Shown here: piece after piece, positions 26,953 through 36,269 of the stretch
Numbering within the stretch: position 1 is the first letter of the stretch
Layout of the letters: the number at the start of each line of letters is the position of its first letter
From: Flavisericum labens
GTDB taxonomy: Bacteria; Bacteroidota; Bacteroidia; Flavobacteriales; Flavobacteriaceae
Length of the DNA stretch: 64,000 nucleotides
Reading direction: 5' to 3'
Assembly (NCBI RefSeq): GCF_045446075.1
Contig: NZ_JBJJBQ010000005.1
Span: 124,001 to 188,000 of the forward strand
Position numbers and translations under genes: made by a program
Notes under the pieces: generated by a model
Seen by the model: only the letters and a program-made list of their open reading frames with translations
Told to the model about the DNA's origin: nothing
The model's database searches: none

Positions 26953-28176
26953 TTGGAGTCAGAAAAAATATATGATATTACCATAGTTGGAGGTGGCATA
27001 GTTGGCGCTGCAACAGCTTATAAAATTCAATTGAAATACCCTCAATTGAAACTGTTGCTTATTGAAAAGGAAGAGCAATTGGCCAATCACCAAACGGGTA
27101 ATAACTCGGGAGTGATTCATTCGGGTCTGTATTACAAACCTGGTTCGGCGAAAGCTAAAAATTGTGTTGATGGTAGAAAGCAATTGGTGGGATTCGCCAA
27201 AAAATATGGTATTAAGCATGACGTATGCGGAAAAGTAGTGGCCGCAGTCGATGAAAGCGAGTTGCCATTTATGGATGAAATTTTTCAAAATGGATTAGCC
27301 AACCAAACTGAAGGCATCGAAAAAATTAATGCAAATCAGTTAAAAGATATTGAGCCCTATGTAGAAAGTATTGGTGGTATTTGGGTCCCTTGCACAGGGA
27401 TTATCGATTTTAGAGCAACTACCGAAAAACTGGCAGAACTGGTTTTGGCCAGGCAACCTAAAAGTAAAGTGGTTTTAGGTGAACGGGTTGAAAACTGTAT
27501 TCATCAAGTAGAAAAAAGTAGAGTAATTACTTCAAAGAATGAGTATAACACTGAACATGTTATTTTTTGTGGAGGCTTGCAAGCAGACCGATTGGCTAAG
27601 AAAGATAACGTAAAACTCAACGAAAAAGTAGTGGGTTTTAGGGGCGATTATTATAATTTAACAGAGCAGGCAAAAGGAAAAGTGAAAAACCTCATTTACC
27701 CTATTCCAAATCCTGCCTTTCCATTTTTGGGCGTTCATTTTACGCGGATGGTAAATGGAGATATTGAGTGCGGTCCCAATGCTGTACTGACATTCAAAAG
27801 GGAAGGTTATGGCAAGACTGATTTTAACTTGGCAGATACAGTTGATGCCTTGTCGTATTCTGGAACCTGGAATTTGTTGTTTAATCATACCAAATTCGCC
27901 ATTAACGAATACAGAAGGGCCTTTTCCAAAAAGCTGTTCTTAAAAACCTTGCAGCGCTTAATTCCGTCCTTGTTAATCGAAGATATTGAGCCTGGACGAG
28001 CCGGCGTTCGTGCCATGTTGCTAAAGGAAGATGGCGCTATGCAAGACGATTTTAGAATAGAATTCAACGGTAAAAGCATCCATGTATTAAATGCCCCATC
28101 GCCAGCCGCTACAGCTTGTTTAGCCATTGGAGACCGTATTTGTGAAATGGCCACCCAATATTTCAATTTGGATTGA
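26953..28176 (+). CDS. lhgO: L-2-hydroxyglutarate oxidase
   Basis: A 407-residue FAD-dependent DAO-fold oxidase that oxidises L-2-hydroxyglutarate to 2-oxoglutarate, passing electrons to the membrane quinone pool in the known E. coli enzyme. The FAD motif GGGIVGAATAYKI is near residue 12, and the NSGVIHSGLYY segment near residue 50 is a family signature. The start is TTG at 26953; no in-frame ATG is available upstream. It is followed 14 bases later by the aminotransferase gene, so the three genes lhgO, aminotransferase and amidase may be one transcript. All three touch 2-oxoacid or 2-hydroxyacid metabolism. Confidence 0.9.
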   Translation: MESEKIYDITIVGGGIVGAATAYKIQLKYPQLKLLLIEKEEQLANHQTGNNSGVIHSGLYYKPGSAKAKNCVDGRKQLVGFAKKYGIKHDVCGKVVAAVDESELPFMDEIFQNGLANQTEGIEKINANQLKDIEPYVESIGGIWVPCTGIIDFRATTEKLAELVLARQPKSKVVLGERVENCIHQVEKSRVITSKNEYNTEHVIFCGGLQADRLAKKDNVKLNEKVVGFRGDYYNLTEQAKGKVKNLIYPIPNPAFPFLGVHFTRMVNGDIECGPNAVLTFKREGYGKTDFNLADTVDALSYSGTWNLLFNHTKFAINEYRRAFSKKLFLKTLQRLIPSLLIEDIEPGRAGVRAMLLKEDGAMQDDFRIEFNGKSIHVLNAPSPAATACLAIGDRICEMATQYFNLD

Positions 28177-28190
28177 ATATCTTTATCATT

Positions 28191-29336
28191 ATGCAACATT
28201 CATCAAAACTCCCCCATGTGGGCACCACCATATTTTCTGTAATGAGCGCTTTGGCGGCAAAGCACGGTGCGATTAATTTATCGCAAGGCTTTCCCGATTT
28301 TAAGAGCGATCAAAAATTGATTGATTTAGTGAATAAAGCCATGAATTCGGGCTGCAACCATTATGCGCCAATGCGAGGCCATTTAGGTTTGCGAAAGGCC
28401 ATTGCTGAAAAAACAGAATTAGTTTATGGTGAAAGTTACCACCCTGAAACCGAAATTGTAGTTACTGCTGGAGCTACTCAAGCTATTTTTACGATTATTT
28501 CAACCTTTATCAAGCCCAAAGATGAAGTGATTGTATTTAAGCCAGCATACGATAGCTACGAACCAAATGTGGAATTAAATGGAGGTATTCCGGTGCCTGT
28601 CCAACTGGAAGCTTCAAATGGTTTTAAGGTGGATTGGAGCGCTGTAAAGGAAAAAATTAATAGCCGAACCAAAATGATTATCATTAATTCACCTCATAAT
28701 CCAACGGGTTCTATTTTTTCTAAGGATGATATGGTGCAACTGCAAAAGCTTACCGAAAACACCAATATCATTGTATTGAGTGATGAGGTTTATGAACACA
28801 TGCTTTACGATGGCGAAAAACACCAGAGCGCATGTATGTTTCCAGGTTTAAAGGTGCGAAGTTTTGTGGTGTCGTCTTTTTGTAAAACCTTCCATAATAC
28901 AGGCTGGCGCGTGGGTTATTGTTGTGCTCCAAAAGATTTGATGGACGAGTTTTTAAAGGTGCACCAATTTGCCGTATTTTGCATCCACCACCCAACGCAG
29001 CAGGGTATTGCAGATTACATGCAAGAACCGGAGCATTATTTGCGACTGTCCGGTTTTTATCAAGAGAAAAGAGATTTGTTTTTAGATTTATTAAAAGATT
29101 CAAAATTTGAATTCAACCCTTCAAAAGGCACCTATTTTCAAGTTTTGGATTATTCGAAAATTACTGAAGAATATGATGTTGATTATGCAAAACGCCTAAC
29201 CATTGAATCTAACGTAGCTTCCATTCCGCTGTCGGTTTTTAACATTAACAATATTGATAACAAAGTCCTTAGGTTTTGTTTTGCAAAAAAGAATGAAACA
29301 TTAAAAAAAGCAGCGGAAATTTTAAATAGAATTTAG
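28191..29336 (+). CDS. methionine aminotransferase (glutamine transaminase K-like)
   Basis: A 381-residue fold-type I PLP aminotransferase similar to E. coli YbdL and kynurenine aminotransferase/glutamine transaminase K. It has LSQGFPDF near residue 35, NSPHNPTGS near 165 and the PLP lysine in SSFCKTFHNTGWRVGY near residue 231. I start at the ATG at 28191; a TTG six codons upstream is in frame. The stop is two bases before the omega-amidase gene, a pairing that fits transamination of the methionine-salvage ketoacid with glutamine or methionine as donor. Confidence 0.9.
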   Translation: MQHSSKLPHVGTTIFSVMSALAAKHGAINLSQGFPDFKSDQKLIDLVNKAMNSGCNHYAPMRGHLGLRKAIAEKTELVYGESYHPETEIVVTAGATQAIFTIISTFIKPKDEVIVFKPAYDSYEPNVELNGGIPVPVQLEASNGFKVDWSAVKEKINSRTKMIIINSPHNPTGSIFSKDDMVQLQKLTENTNIIVLSDEVYEHMLYDGEKHQSACMFPGLKVRSFVVSSFCKTFHNTGWRVGYCCAPKDLMDEFLKVHQFAVFCIHHPTQQGIADYMQEPEHYLRLSGFYQEKRDLFLDLLKDSKFEFNPSKGTYFQVLDYSKITEEYDVDYAKRLTIESNVASIPLSVFNINNIDNKVLRFCFAKKNETLKKAAEILNRI

Positions 29337-29338
29337 TC

Positions 29339-30118
29339 ATGCAAGAACAACTAAAAGTAGCCTTAATTCAGTCCGATTTGGTTTGGGAAAACCCAAAGCA
29401 GAACCGGGAAAATTTCACCAAAAAAATAAATAGTATTTCACAACCAATTGATGTGGTGGTATTGCCCGAAATGTTTACCAGTGGCTTTACTATGAATGCA
29501 GAAAAGGTTGCAGAAACGATGCAGTGCAGTACCGTAGCTTGGATGAAACAGATGGCGAAAAATTCAAATATGGCTATTGCCGGTAGTTTGGTGATTTCTG
29601 AAAATAATAAATTCTACAATCGATTTGTATTTGTCGCGCCTTCTGGAAAAATTTCGTTTTATAATAAGCGACATACCTTTACTTTAGCTGGCGAGGATAA
29701 AATCTATTCAGCTGGTTCGGAACAAGTCATTATCGACTATAAAGGATGGAAAATTTGTCCTCAGGTATGTTATGATTTGCGTTTTCCCGTTTGGGCCAGA
29801 AACGTTGATGGCTATCATATTTTAATCTATGTCGCCAATTGGCCAAAGCCTAGAATTTCGGCTTGGGAAACCCTGTTGCAGGCCCGCGCCATAGAAAATA
29901 TGAGTTACTGCATTGGCGTGAATAGAGTGGGAGTTGATGGTATTAATATTGAATACTCGGGCCAATCTAGTGCTTATGATGTTTTGGGAAATAAAATGAC
30001 CGCATTTGAACCCAAAAAAGAACAAATGGAAATTGTTATTTTAGAAAAAAGACATGTTGAAGCCTATCGTAATAAGTTTAAATTTTTAGACGACCAAGAT
30101 TCGTTTAAAATCATTTAA
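29339..30118 (+). CDS. nitrilase-family omega-amidase
   Basis: A 259-residue carbon-nitrogen hydrolase similar to E. coli YafV and mammalian Nit2. The catalytic triad is visible as E44 (LPEMF), K110 (YNKRH) and C144 (CPQVCYDLRFP). It deamidates 2-oxoglutaramate or 2-oxosuccinamate made by glutamine or asparagine transaminases, which pulls the upstream transamination forward. It lies two bases after the aminotransferase gene. Its stop codon overlaps the end of the convergent Ig-like lipoprotein gene by eight bases. Confidence 0.9.
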   Translation: MQEQLKVALIQSDLVWENPKQNRENFTKKINSISQPIDVVVLPEMFTSGFTMNAEKVAETMQCSTVAWMKQMAKNSNMAIAGSLVISENNKFYNRFVFVAPSGKISFYNKRHTFTLAGEDKIYSAGSEQVIIDYKGWKICPQVCYDLRFPVWARNVDGYHILIYVANWPKPRISAWETLLQARAIENMSYCIGVNRVGVDGINIEYSGQSSAYDVLGNKMTAFEPKKEQMEIVILEKRHVEAYRNKFKFLDDQDSFKII

Positions 30119-31712
30119 ATTGAAGGGTTTCTTGAATACCCCAGTCTGCCCTAATTTCCACATCTTGAAAATAGCTTACTTTTTCAGGCTGAACGCTTTT
30201 TAAATAATTCCCGGTATCGAATTTTTGATTACCGTTGGTATCGTGAATCACTCTGATGGAGTAGGTTCCTGGTGAGATATTGAAGAAGTCAATCGGTCCT
30301 TCTTCAGTAGGATAAGTTTCATAAAGAACCTTTCCTTTAGTGTCAGTTAGTTGAACGATTAGAGGAAATTCGGCATTGACCATTGTAAATCTTACATAAC
30401 CAAAATCTGAAGCATTTTTGGTTTTCATTGAAACATTTATGGTGTCATTTTTATTATCAAAAAATCCAGTAAAAGCCTCTGGAAGCATTTGCATTTTATA
30501 ACTATTATCTTCGGTTTTTTCAAACTGAAAGGCGTAAGTATTAGTAATACTGTCATAACGGGTTAAGAAATCTACAAAAGTAGAATCTTTATCCATTATC
30601 GATATTTTAGATTTATCAAAATTAGTAAATGGTGTGGTTCCTGAAACTTTTAATTCTTCGTCAACCGCAATAGTGCCAGACGGAACGGCTTTTATGGTTA
30701 ATGAGTCTCTTTTTTGTTCACTGATGCGTACCGTAAAATCTTTTTCAAAGGTGGGGTGTGTTACTTTAAAATTAAGCGAATCTACTTCCAAACGGGGTTT
30801 ATACCAAAACATTAACGAATCTGTCTTTTCATCTTTCGTGATGCGGTATTCAAATTCAGGAGGTGTTTCCGATAAAATTTTAATGTTCATGTTTTCATAA
30901 CTGCCCTCATAACCAAATGCAATTTTTTCACCTGTTAGCAATCTCGGTCTTGTCGCTCTAAAATCTAAATTTTCTTTGAATAATTTAAGAGTGTACGACG
31001 TGTCGGTTGGCACCTCAATAAACCCTTCATGAAATGCAATTTGGTCGACTTTTTGTTGAAATTTATTGTCGCCGTTGTTATCCTTTAGCGCAATGAGTTT
31101 GTAGGTTCCGGGTTTAATGTTTTCAATGGTAAAAGTGGTCAAACTATCCAGTGTGTTGGTAATATATTTTGGTTTTTCTTTATATATAATTGAATCTGAA
31201 TAGGTGGAATCCACCTCATAAAGTGCCACATTAACAAAGGTTTCGGGTTGTTTTAAAAGGGCATCTACAATGTTTCCTTTTACTTGAAGTGAATCGATAT
31301 AATCGCCAGTGGAAAAGACATAGCGGTAGTATGGGTAAGGGTTGCCTTCGTTATTGTCGGTAATGCTATTTCCAAAATTAAAGGCGTAGGTGGTGTTTGG
31401 TTGCAGCGTATCATAAATTTTAATGGTAATGTATTTACTGGCACCTCCCAATGGTGTTACGTTTGGTTGGGTGTTCATGGGTGGCGAAATAATCAGCTGC
31501 TTTTGCAGGTCTTTAATTTTGATGAACTCATTAAAATAGATTTCAATTTCATCGCCTTTAAAATTGGTGCTATAATTCTTCGGAATGGATTTTACAATCT
31601 TAGGAGGTGTAACATCTTTAGGGCCGCCTTCTGGTCTTCCGCGATTAGCACAATTGGCTAATATAACACCAATAAAAACGGTTAATACAAAGTTTAAAAG
31701 GGTTTTGTTCAT
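30111..31712 (-). CDS. Ig-like (Big_5) domain lipoprotein
   Basis: A 533-residue lipoprotein with lipobox cysteine C21 (VILANCANRG). An N-terminal Big_5/SbsA-type Ig domain (about 35-140) contains PPKIVKSIPKNYS and the typical TTYAFNFGNSITDNNEG. Later regions have prealbumin-like repeats (PGTYKLIALKDNNGDNKFQ and PGTYSIRVIHDTNGNQKFD), which look like two copies of one module. The start is ATG at 31712; a TTG two codons upstream is less likely. This is a common Flavobacteriaceae protein of unknown role, probably outer-membrane-anchored. Confidence 0.85.
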   Translation of the reverse strand: MNKTLLNFVLTVFIGVILANCANRGRPEGGPKDVTPPKIVKSIPKNYSTNFKGDEIEIYFNEFIKIKDLQKQLIISPPMNTQPNVTPLGGASKYITIKIYDTLQPNTTYAFNFGNSITDNNEGNPYPYYRYVFSTGDYIDSLQVKGNIVDALLKQPETFVNVALYEVDSTYSDSIIYKEKPKYITNTLDSLTTFTIENIKPGTYKLIALKDNNGDNKFQQKVDQIAFHEGFIEVPTDTSYTLKLFKENLDFRATRPRLLTGEKIAFGYEGSYENMNIKILSETPPEFEYRITKDEKTDSLMFWYKPRLEVDSLNFKVTHPTFEKDFTVRISEQKRDSLTIKAVPSGTIAVDEELKVSGTTPFTNFDKSKISIMDKDSTFVDFLTRYDSITNTYAFQFEKTEDNSYKMQMLPEAFTGFFDNKNDTINVSMKTKNASDFGYVRFTMVNAEFPLIVQLTDTKGKVLYETYPTEEGPIDFFNISPGTYSIRVIHDTNGNQKFDTGNYLKSVQPEKVSYFQDVEIRADWGIQETLQFK

Positions 31713-31770
31713 CAACAATTTTAAATTTTTACAAACCTACGTAATTTTGAACATATAACGCATAAGCGAG

Positions 31771-32448
31771 TTAAGCTATTGCTATGGTAGCTATGCTGAT
31801 TTTTAAATTCTGGTCTTTGTTTAAAACGGCAATGCAGGCTTCCATAGTTGCACCGGTGGTGATGAGGTCGTCAACCAAAAGAATGTGTTTGTTTTTTAAG
31901 CTGTTGGGCTTGTTTATGGCGAAAAGTTCGTTGCTGCTATCCCAGCGGGAAAAACGACTTTTTATGGTTTGCGATTTGGTGTTGGTGACTTTTATTAAAA
32001 CATCGTCTTTATATTCAGCATTCAGAGCTGTAGCAATTTGTCTTCCGAACTTGGTCACTTGATTGTAACCGCGTTTTTTTAATTTTTTTTGGTGAAGTGG
32101 TACTGGGATAACTATGTCAATATCGTTGTAGGCTTCAATTGTTTTTAGTTCACCGCCTAGCCAATTGCCTAGAAAAAAACCGATGTTTTCTTGACCACGA
32201 TACTTCAAGTTATGGACAAGCTTCTGCACCTTCCCTTGCTTTTCAAATCTAAAAAGTGCTGTGCCATTTTCAATTTTGGCCCGGCCGTAAAGTACTTTTT
32301 TTATAGCTTCACTATCGTCAAAATGAAAATTGGTAACAGGTAGGTCATGCCGGCAATCTATGCAAATGTCTTGTTCGTTATCATTCAGCAAATTGTTACA
32401 TGCAAAACATACTTTTGGAAAAAATAGATTAACAACAGATTTTAGCAT
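31771..32448 (-). CDS. comF: ComF family phosphoribosyltransferase-like protein
   Basis: A 225-residue protein with an N-terminal zinc-binding double cysteine pair (CFACNN and CIDC) and a C-terminal phosphoribosyltransferase fold with the PRPP motif ILLVDDLITTGAT near residue 185. ComF proteins are linked to DNA uptake in competent bacteria, but the biochemical role is unclear. The ATG at 32448 gives MLKSVVNLFFPKVCFAC, matching family N-termini; an upstream GTG extension is not supported. It is divergent to glyS with about 100 bases between starts. Confidence 0.9.
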   Translation of the reverse strand: MLKSVVNLFFPKVCFACNNLLNDNEQDICIDCRHDLPVTNFHFDDSEAIKKVLYGRAKIENGTALFRFEKQGKVQKLVHNLKYRGQENIGFFLGNWLGGELKTIEAYNDIDIVIPVPLHQKKLKKRGYNQVTKFGRQIATALNAEYKDDVLIKVTNTKSQTIKSRFSRWDSSNELFAINKPNSLKNKHILLVDDLITTGATMEACIAVLNKDQNLKISIATIAIA

Positions 32449-32537
32449 GGACTTTAAGCTCTTAAACCGTAAACTTAAATAAAAAATAAACACCTACTTA
32501 TTTTTTAATAAAAAGCCATTAGTTTAAAGCGGTTTTT

Positions 32538-32545
32538 TATTTTTG
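32538..32545 (+). promoter_or_regulatory. -7 element directly before glyS
   Basis: TATTTTTG, an exact TAnnTTTG match, followed by CAGC and the ATG. The same TTTGCAGCATG junction occurs at panD. Confidence 0.45.
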
Positions 32546-32549
32546 CAGC

Positions 32550-34094
32550 ATGGCAAATCAAGACGATCAATTTAAAAAGGTAATCTCTCACGCAAAGGAG
32601 TATGGTTACGTGTTCCAAAGTAGTGAGATTTACGATGGATTAAGTGCAGTTTATGACTATGCACAAAACGGTGCAGAATTAAAGAAAAACATCCGTGATT
32701 ACTGGTGGCGTGCCATGGTGCAGATGAATGAAAACATAGTGGGTATTGATGCTGCTATTTTTATGCATCCCACCACTTGGAAGGCTTCTGGCCACGTTGA
32801 TGCGTTTAATGATCCCTTGATAGACAATAAAGATTCTAAAAAACGCTATCGTGCAGATGTGTTGATTGAAGATTATTGTGCTAAAATTGAAGCCAAAATT
32901 GATAAAGAAGTAACGAAAGCTGCAAAACGCTTTGGTGACGCTTTTAATAAAGAAGAATTTATTACTACCAACCCACGTGTTTTACGAAATCAGGAAAAGA
33001 TAAATACAACGCTTTCGCGGATGGCAAAATCGTTGGAGAATGAAGATTTGGCAGATGTAAAGGCACTTATTGAAGAACTTGAAATAGCCGATCCTTTAAC
33101 AGGTAGCAAAAATTGGACGGATGTAAAACAATTCAATTTGATGTTTGGAACTAAGCTGGGCGCTTCGGCAGAAAGCGCCATGGATTTGTACTTGCGACCA
33201 GAAACGGCTCAAGGTATTTTTGTAAACTTTTTGAATGTGCAAAAAACCAGTCGTTTGAAAATTCCGTTTGGTATTGCACAAACAGGTAAAGCGTTTAGAA
33301 ATGAAATTGTTGCGCGTCAGTTTATTTTCAGAATGCGTGAGTTCGAACAAATGGAAATGCAATTTTTCATTAAGCCTGGCACACAAAAAGAGTGGTACGA
33401 GCACTGGAAAGAAACGCGACTTAATTGGCACTTAAGTTTGGGTATGGGAGAGGATAATTACCGTTTCCATGACCATGAAAAATTAGCGCATTATGCCGAT
33501 GCCGCCGCGGATATTGAGTTTAAATTCCCATTCGGATTTAAAGAATTGGAGGGTATCCATTCTAGAACTGATTTTGATCTAAGTCAGCATGAAAAATTCT
33601 CAGGCAAGAAACTACAATATTTCGACCACGAGGAAAATAAAAGTTATGTGCCTTATGTGTTAGAAACATCTATTGGTTTAGACCGTATGTTTTTAGCTGT
33701 GTTCTCGAATTCATTGCAAGAAGAAGAACTGGAAAACGGTACGACCAGAACCGTTTTAAAATTACCAAGTGTTTTGGCTCCAGTAAAAGCGGCTGTTTTA
33801 CCATTGGTTAAAAAAGATGGTTTGCCAGAAGTAGCGCGAAAAATAGTGGAAGAGCTTAAATGGGATTTCAATATTATTTATGATGAAAAAGATGCTGTTG
33901 GGAGACGCTATAGAAGACAAGATGCCAACGGAACACCATTCTGTATTACAGTAGACCATGATACCTTGGAAGATAACAGTGTTACCATTCGCCATAGAGA
34001 CACCATGGAACAAGAGCGTGTAAAAATTGATGATTTAAGAGATATCATCAAAAAAGAAGTGGACGTTCGAAATTGGTTAATGAAAATGAAGTAA
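32550..34094 (+). CDS. glyS: glycine--tRNA ligase (alpha2 type)
   Basis: A 514-residue class II aminoacyl-tRNA synthetase of the homodimeric (GlyQS) type. Class II motifs appear as YLRPETAQGIFVNF near residue 225, RNEIVARQFIFRMREFEQMEMQFF near 255 and ETSIGLDRMF near 375, and a C-terminal anticodon-binding domain begins near residue 410. The length is normal. It has a near-leaderless promoter and a good terminator 50 bases after the stop. It is divergent to comF. Confidence 0.97.
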   Translation: MANQDDQFKKVISHAKEYGYVFQSSEIYDGLSAVYDYAQNGAELKKNIRDYWWRAMVQMNENIVGIDAAIFMHPTTWKASGHVDAFNDPLIDNKDSKKRYRADVLIEDYCAKIEAKIDKEVTKAAKRFGDAFNKEEFITTNPRVLRNQEKINTTLSRMAKSLENEDLADVKALIEELEIADPLTGSKNWTDVKQFNLMFGTKLGASAESAMDLYLRPETAQGIFVNFLNVQKTSRLKIPFGIAQTGKAFRNEIVARQFIFRMREFEQMEMQFFIKPGTQKEWYEHWKETRLNWHLSLGMGEDNYRFHDHEKLAHYADAAADIEFKFPFGFKELEGIHSRTDFDLSQHEKFSGKKLQYFDHEENKSYVPYVLETSIGLDRMFLAVFSNSLQEEELENGTTRTVLKLPSVLAPVKAAVLPLVKKDGLPEVARKIVEELKWDFNIIYDEKDAVGRRYRRQDANGTPFCITVDHDTLEDNSVTIRHRDTMEQERVKIDDLRDIIKKEVDVRNWLMKMK

Positions 34095-34144
34095 CGAGAT
34101 ATGTTATATCGAATTAGGTTCAACATTTCATAAAAACATAGAAG

Positions 34145-34171
34145 ACCTGAGCAGTAATGCTCGGGTTTTTT
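34145..34171 (+). terminator. terminator of glyS
   Basis: Stem ACCTGAGC / GCTCGGGT (one G-U pair) with a 6-base loop and a T-run at 34166-34171. It lies between glyS and the end of the convergent Lrp gene. Confidence 0.8.
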
Positions 34172-34173
34172 AT

Positions 34174-34644
34174 TTAAATATGTATTTGCCTATCAATTTG
34201 CTGGTTTAAAGAAATAAGCGATTCTGTTCTTTGGACTCCAGAAATAGTTTGAATATTTTTATGAAGCAAATACATTAAATGGGTATTGTTTAAACTGATG
34301 AGTTTTATAAAAAGACTATAATTGCCAGTAGTATAGTGGCATTCCAATACCTCAGGAATACGTTTTAAGGCTCGAACAACTTCGTCGGTATTGGCAGCTT
34401 TATCTAAATAAATGCCAACGAATGCTAATGTGGAATAGCCCAAAATTTCATGGTTAATAACAAATTTTGATCCAGAAATGAGTTTCGATTTTTCCAATTT
34501 CCGTAAACGTTGGTGAATAGCAGCGCCTGATATGCCCACATTTCGGGCAATTTCTAAAATAGGCGTACGGGCATCCTGCATTAAGGCACGGAGTATTTTT
34601 TTATCGATTCCGTCAATAGTAAACGTTTTTTGCTTTTTGGCCAT
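34174..34644 (-). CDS. Lrp/AsnC family transcriptional regulator
   Basis: A 156-residue feast-famine regulator with an N-terminal winged HTH (about 8-60: DKKILRALMQDARTPILEIA and GISGAAIHQRLRKLEK) and a C-terminal RAM/ACT ligand domain (about 75-150). The length is normal. It lies downstream of, and on the same strand as, the saccharopine dehydrogenase gene, separated by 153 bases carrying a palindromic repeat. Regulation of that amino-acid gene is plausible but inferred from position. Confidence 0.92.
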   Translation of the reverse strand: MAKKQKTFTIDGIDKKILRALMQDARTPILEIARNVGISGAAIHQRLRKLEKSKLISGSKFVINHEILGYSTLAFVGIYLDKAANTDEVVRALKRIPEVLECHYTTGNYSLFIKLISLNNTHLMYLLHKNIQTISGVQRTESLISLNQQIDRQIHI

Positions 34645-34743
34645 AGTTATAGTTTCAGTCTAAAATATAAAAGTAGTTATTTGCTTTTAGATAAAAACTA
34701 AATTTAATGAAAGAGATTTTAATTGTCTGTTTAACAAAATCTG

Positions 34744-34787
34744 ATTCCCATTTCGAAGATTCTCACGCTATCGCTAAGAATGACATA
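34744..34787. repeat. degenerate dispersed palindromic repeat
   Basis: ATTCCCATTTCGAAGATTCT followed by CACGC... and ending AAGAATGACA. Outer arms ATTCT (34759-34763) and AGAAT (34777-34781) can pair. It shares the ATTCCC start and GAATGACA end with the copy at 46333-46354, so both look like members of one repeat family. Confidence 0.5.
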
Positions 34788-34797
34788 GCATTAAAAT

Positions 34798-36174
34798 TTA
34801 AAGATGCAGTGGATTGTATCCCAAATAAGGCACTTCTTTTTCATTGAATCGAATGCTATGATTTTCTAATTCTTTTAAAATGGGTTGGTACACTTCTTTT
34901 GTAATGGGTATTTGTACGCCAGGAGTTTTAATTTTTCCATTTAAAATACCTAATGTGGCTATTGCAACCGGAAGTCCAACAGTTTTTGCCATGGCCGTAT
35001 AAGTTTGGTCTTCGCCCAAAACAACCATATTGGCGTCTATTTGGTATTTTTTACCCTCTAGCTCGTAACCAAATTTGTGGTACATCACAGTCATATCTTT
35101 GTCGTTTTTGGAGAGCGTCCATTTTTCTTCCAGTATTTTTTGAAGAATTTGGGCCGGTGTTGCATTTTTTAGCTCAACACGTTTTTTTGGGTTGAAAATA
35201 TTAAGTTCCATCAGTTTGTCCCAAACCATATCATCTTGGTCGATTTTTAATTGATGTCTCAATTTGAGTTCCACAGAATCAGATGGGCTGTAGGGCAAAA
35301 AAGCGTTTACAAAATCACGGTAGCTCATATTTTCGCTATCTTCTATAGTGTAGCTGTCATCGGTCATTCCAAGTACAACAAAAATATTCCAGGCTCGGCT
35401 AAAGCCCACGCGCCGCATAGTACCTCTGTATAAAGTCTTTACGTTTTCTAATCCGTAGGCGCTTTGATATTTTAAGGAATCACGATTGGCATAAGCCTCA
35501 AATCGACCAAAACCATCAATATCCAAAAACTCGGTACGCCTGAACAAGCGGTTATAAGGAATATATTTATAAGCTCCTTCTTGTAAAAACTTGGCCACGC
35601 CACCTTGACCAGCAGTAACTACGTTTCTTGGGTTCCATGTAAACTTGTAATTCCAAAGGTTGTTGTCGCTTTCGGGAGCAACTAAACCGCCAGTAAAAGA
35701 TTCGAACAAGATTATTTTTCCGCCTTGGTCTCTAATCCGATCTAAAACATGCATGGCACTCATATGGTCAATACCAGGGTCAACACCAATTTCGTTCATT
35801 AAAATGAGCCTTTTTTTTATGGCTTCTTCGTTTAAATCTCGCATTTCTGGGCTAACATAAGATGCCGTTACCATGTTTTTATTCAGGCGTATGCAGTCTC
35901 TGGCAACAATAATGTGAAATCGAGCTGGCAACATAGAAATTACAATATCGGCCTGGTTTATGGCTTTTTCTCTTTGAGAATTGTTAAACACATCCAAAGC
36001 CATGGTTGTAGCATTATTATGGCTTCCGATTATTTTTTTGGCCATATCGGTGTTCAAATCGGCGATGGTAACAAAAAGTTCCTCCTCAACCGATTTGCCT
36101 AATAAATACTTCAGCAGATACGACGTAGATTTTCCAGAACCAATAACCAAAATATGACGCATTCTTAAAATCAT
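34798..36174 (-). CDS. saccharopine dehydrogenase family protein
   Basis: A 458-residue oxidoreductase with an N-terminal NAD(P)-binding Rossmann fold (HILVIGSGKSTSYLL; the second glycine pattern is altered). The saccharopine dehydrogenase body includes EIGVDPGIDHMSA near residue 130, FTWNPRNVV near 180 and YANRDSLKYQ near 230, typical of Lys9-like glutamate-forming enzymes. It most likely converts saccharopine to aminoadipate semialdehyde and glutamate in lysine degradation. Two ATGs are possible (36174 and 36162). It precedes an Lrp-type regulator. Distinct from carboxynorspermidine dehydrogenase, though related. Confidence 0.85.
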   Translation of the reverse strand: MILRMRHILVIGSGKSTSYLLKYLLGKSVEEELFVTIADLNTDMAKKIIGSHNNATTMALDVFNNSQREKAINQADIVISMLPARFHIIVARDCIRLNKNMVTASYVSPEMRDLNEEAIKKRLILMNEIGVDPGIDHMSAMHVLDRIRDQGGKIILFESFTGGLVAPESDNNLWNYKFTWNPRNVVTAGQGGVAKFLQEGAYKYIPYNRLFRRTEFLDIDGFGRFEAYANRDSLKYQSAYGLENVKTLYRGTMRRVGFSRAWNIFVVLGMTDDSYTIEDSENMSYRDFVNAFLPYSPSDSVELKLRHQLKIDQDDMVWDKLMELNIFNPKKRVELKNATPAQILQKILEEKWTLSKNDKDMTVMYHKFGYELEGKKYQIDANMVVLGEDQTYTAMAKTVGLPVAIATLGILNGKIKTPGVQIPITKEVYQPILKELENHSIRFNEKEVPYLGYNPLHL

Positions 36175-36269
36175 TAAATTAATTTAATTCTAGTTTAATG
36201 CTAAAATAAGGATTAATTTTACGAAATTTGCAATTAATAAAAGTATTTATTGAGAATAACATATTTATA

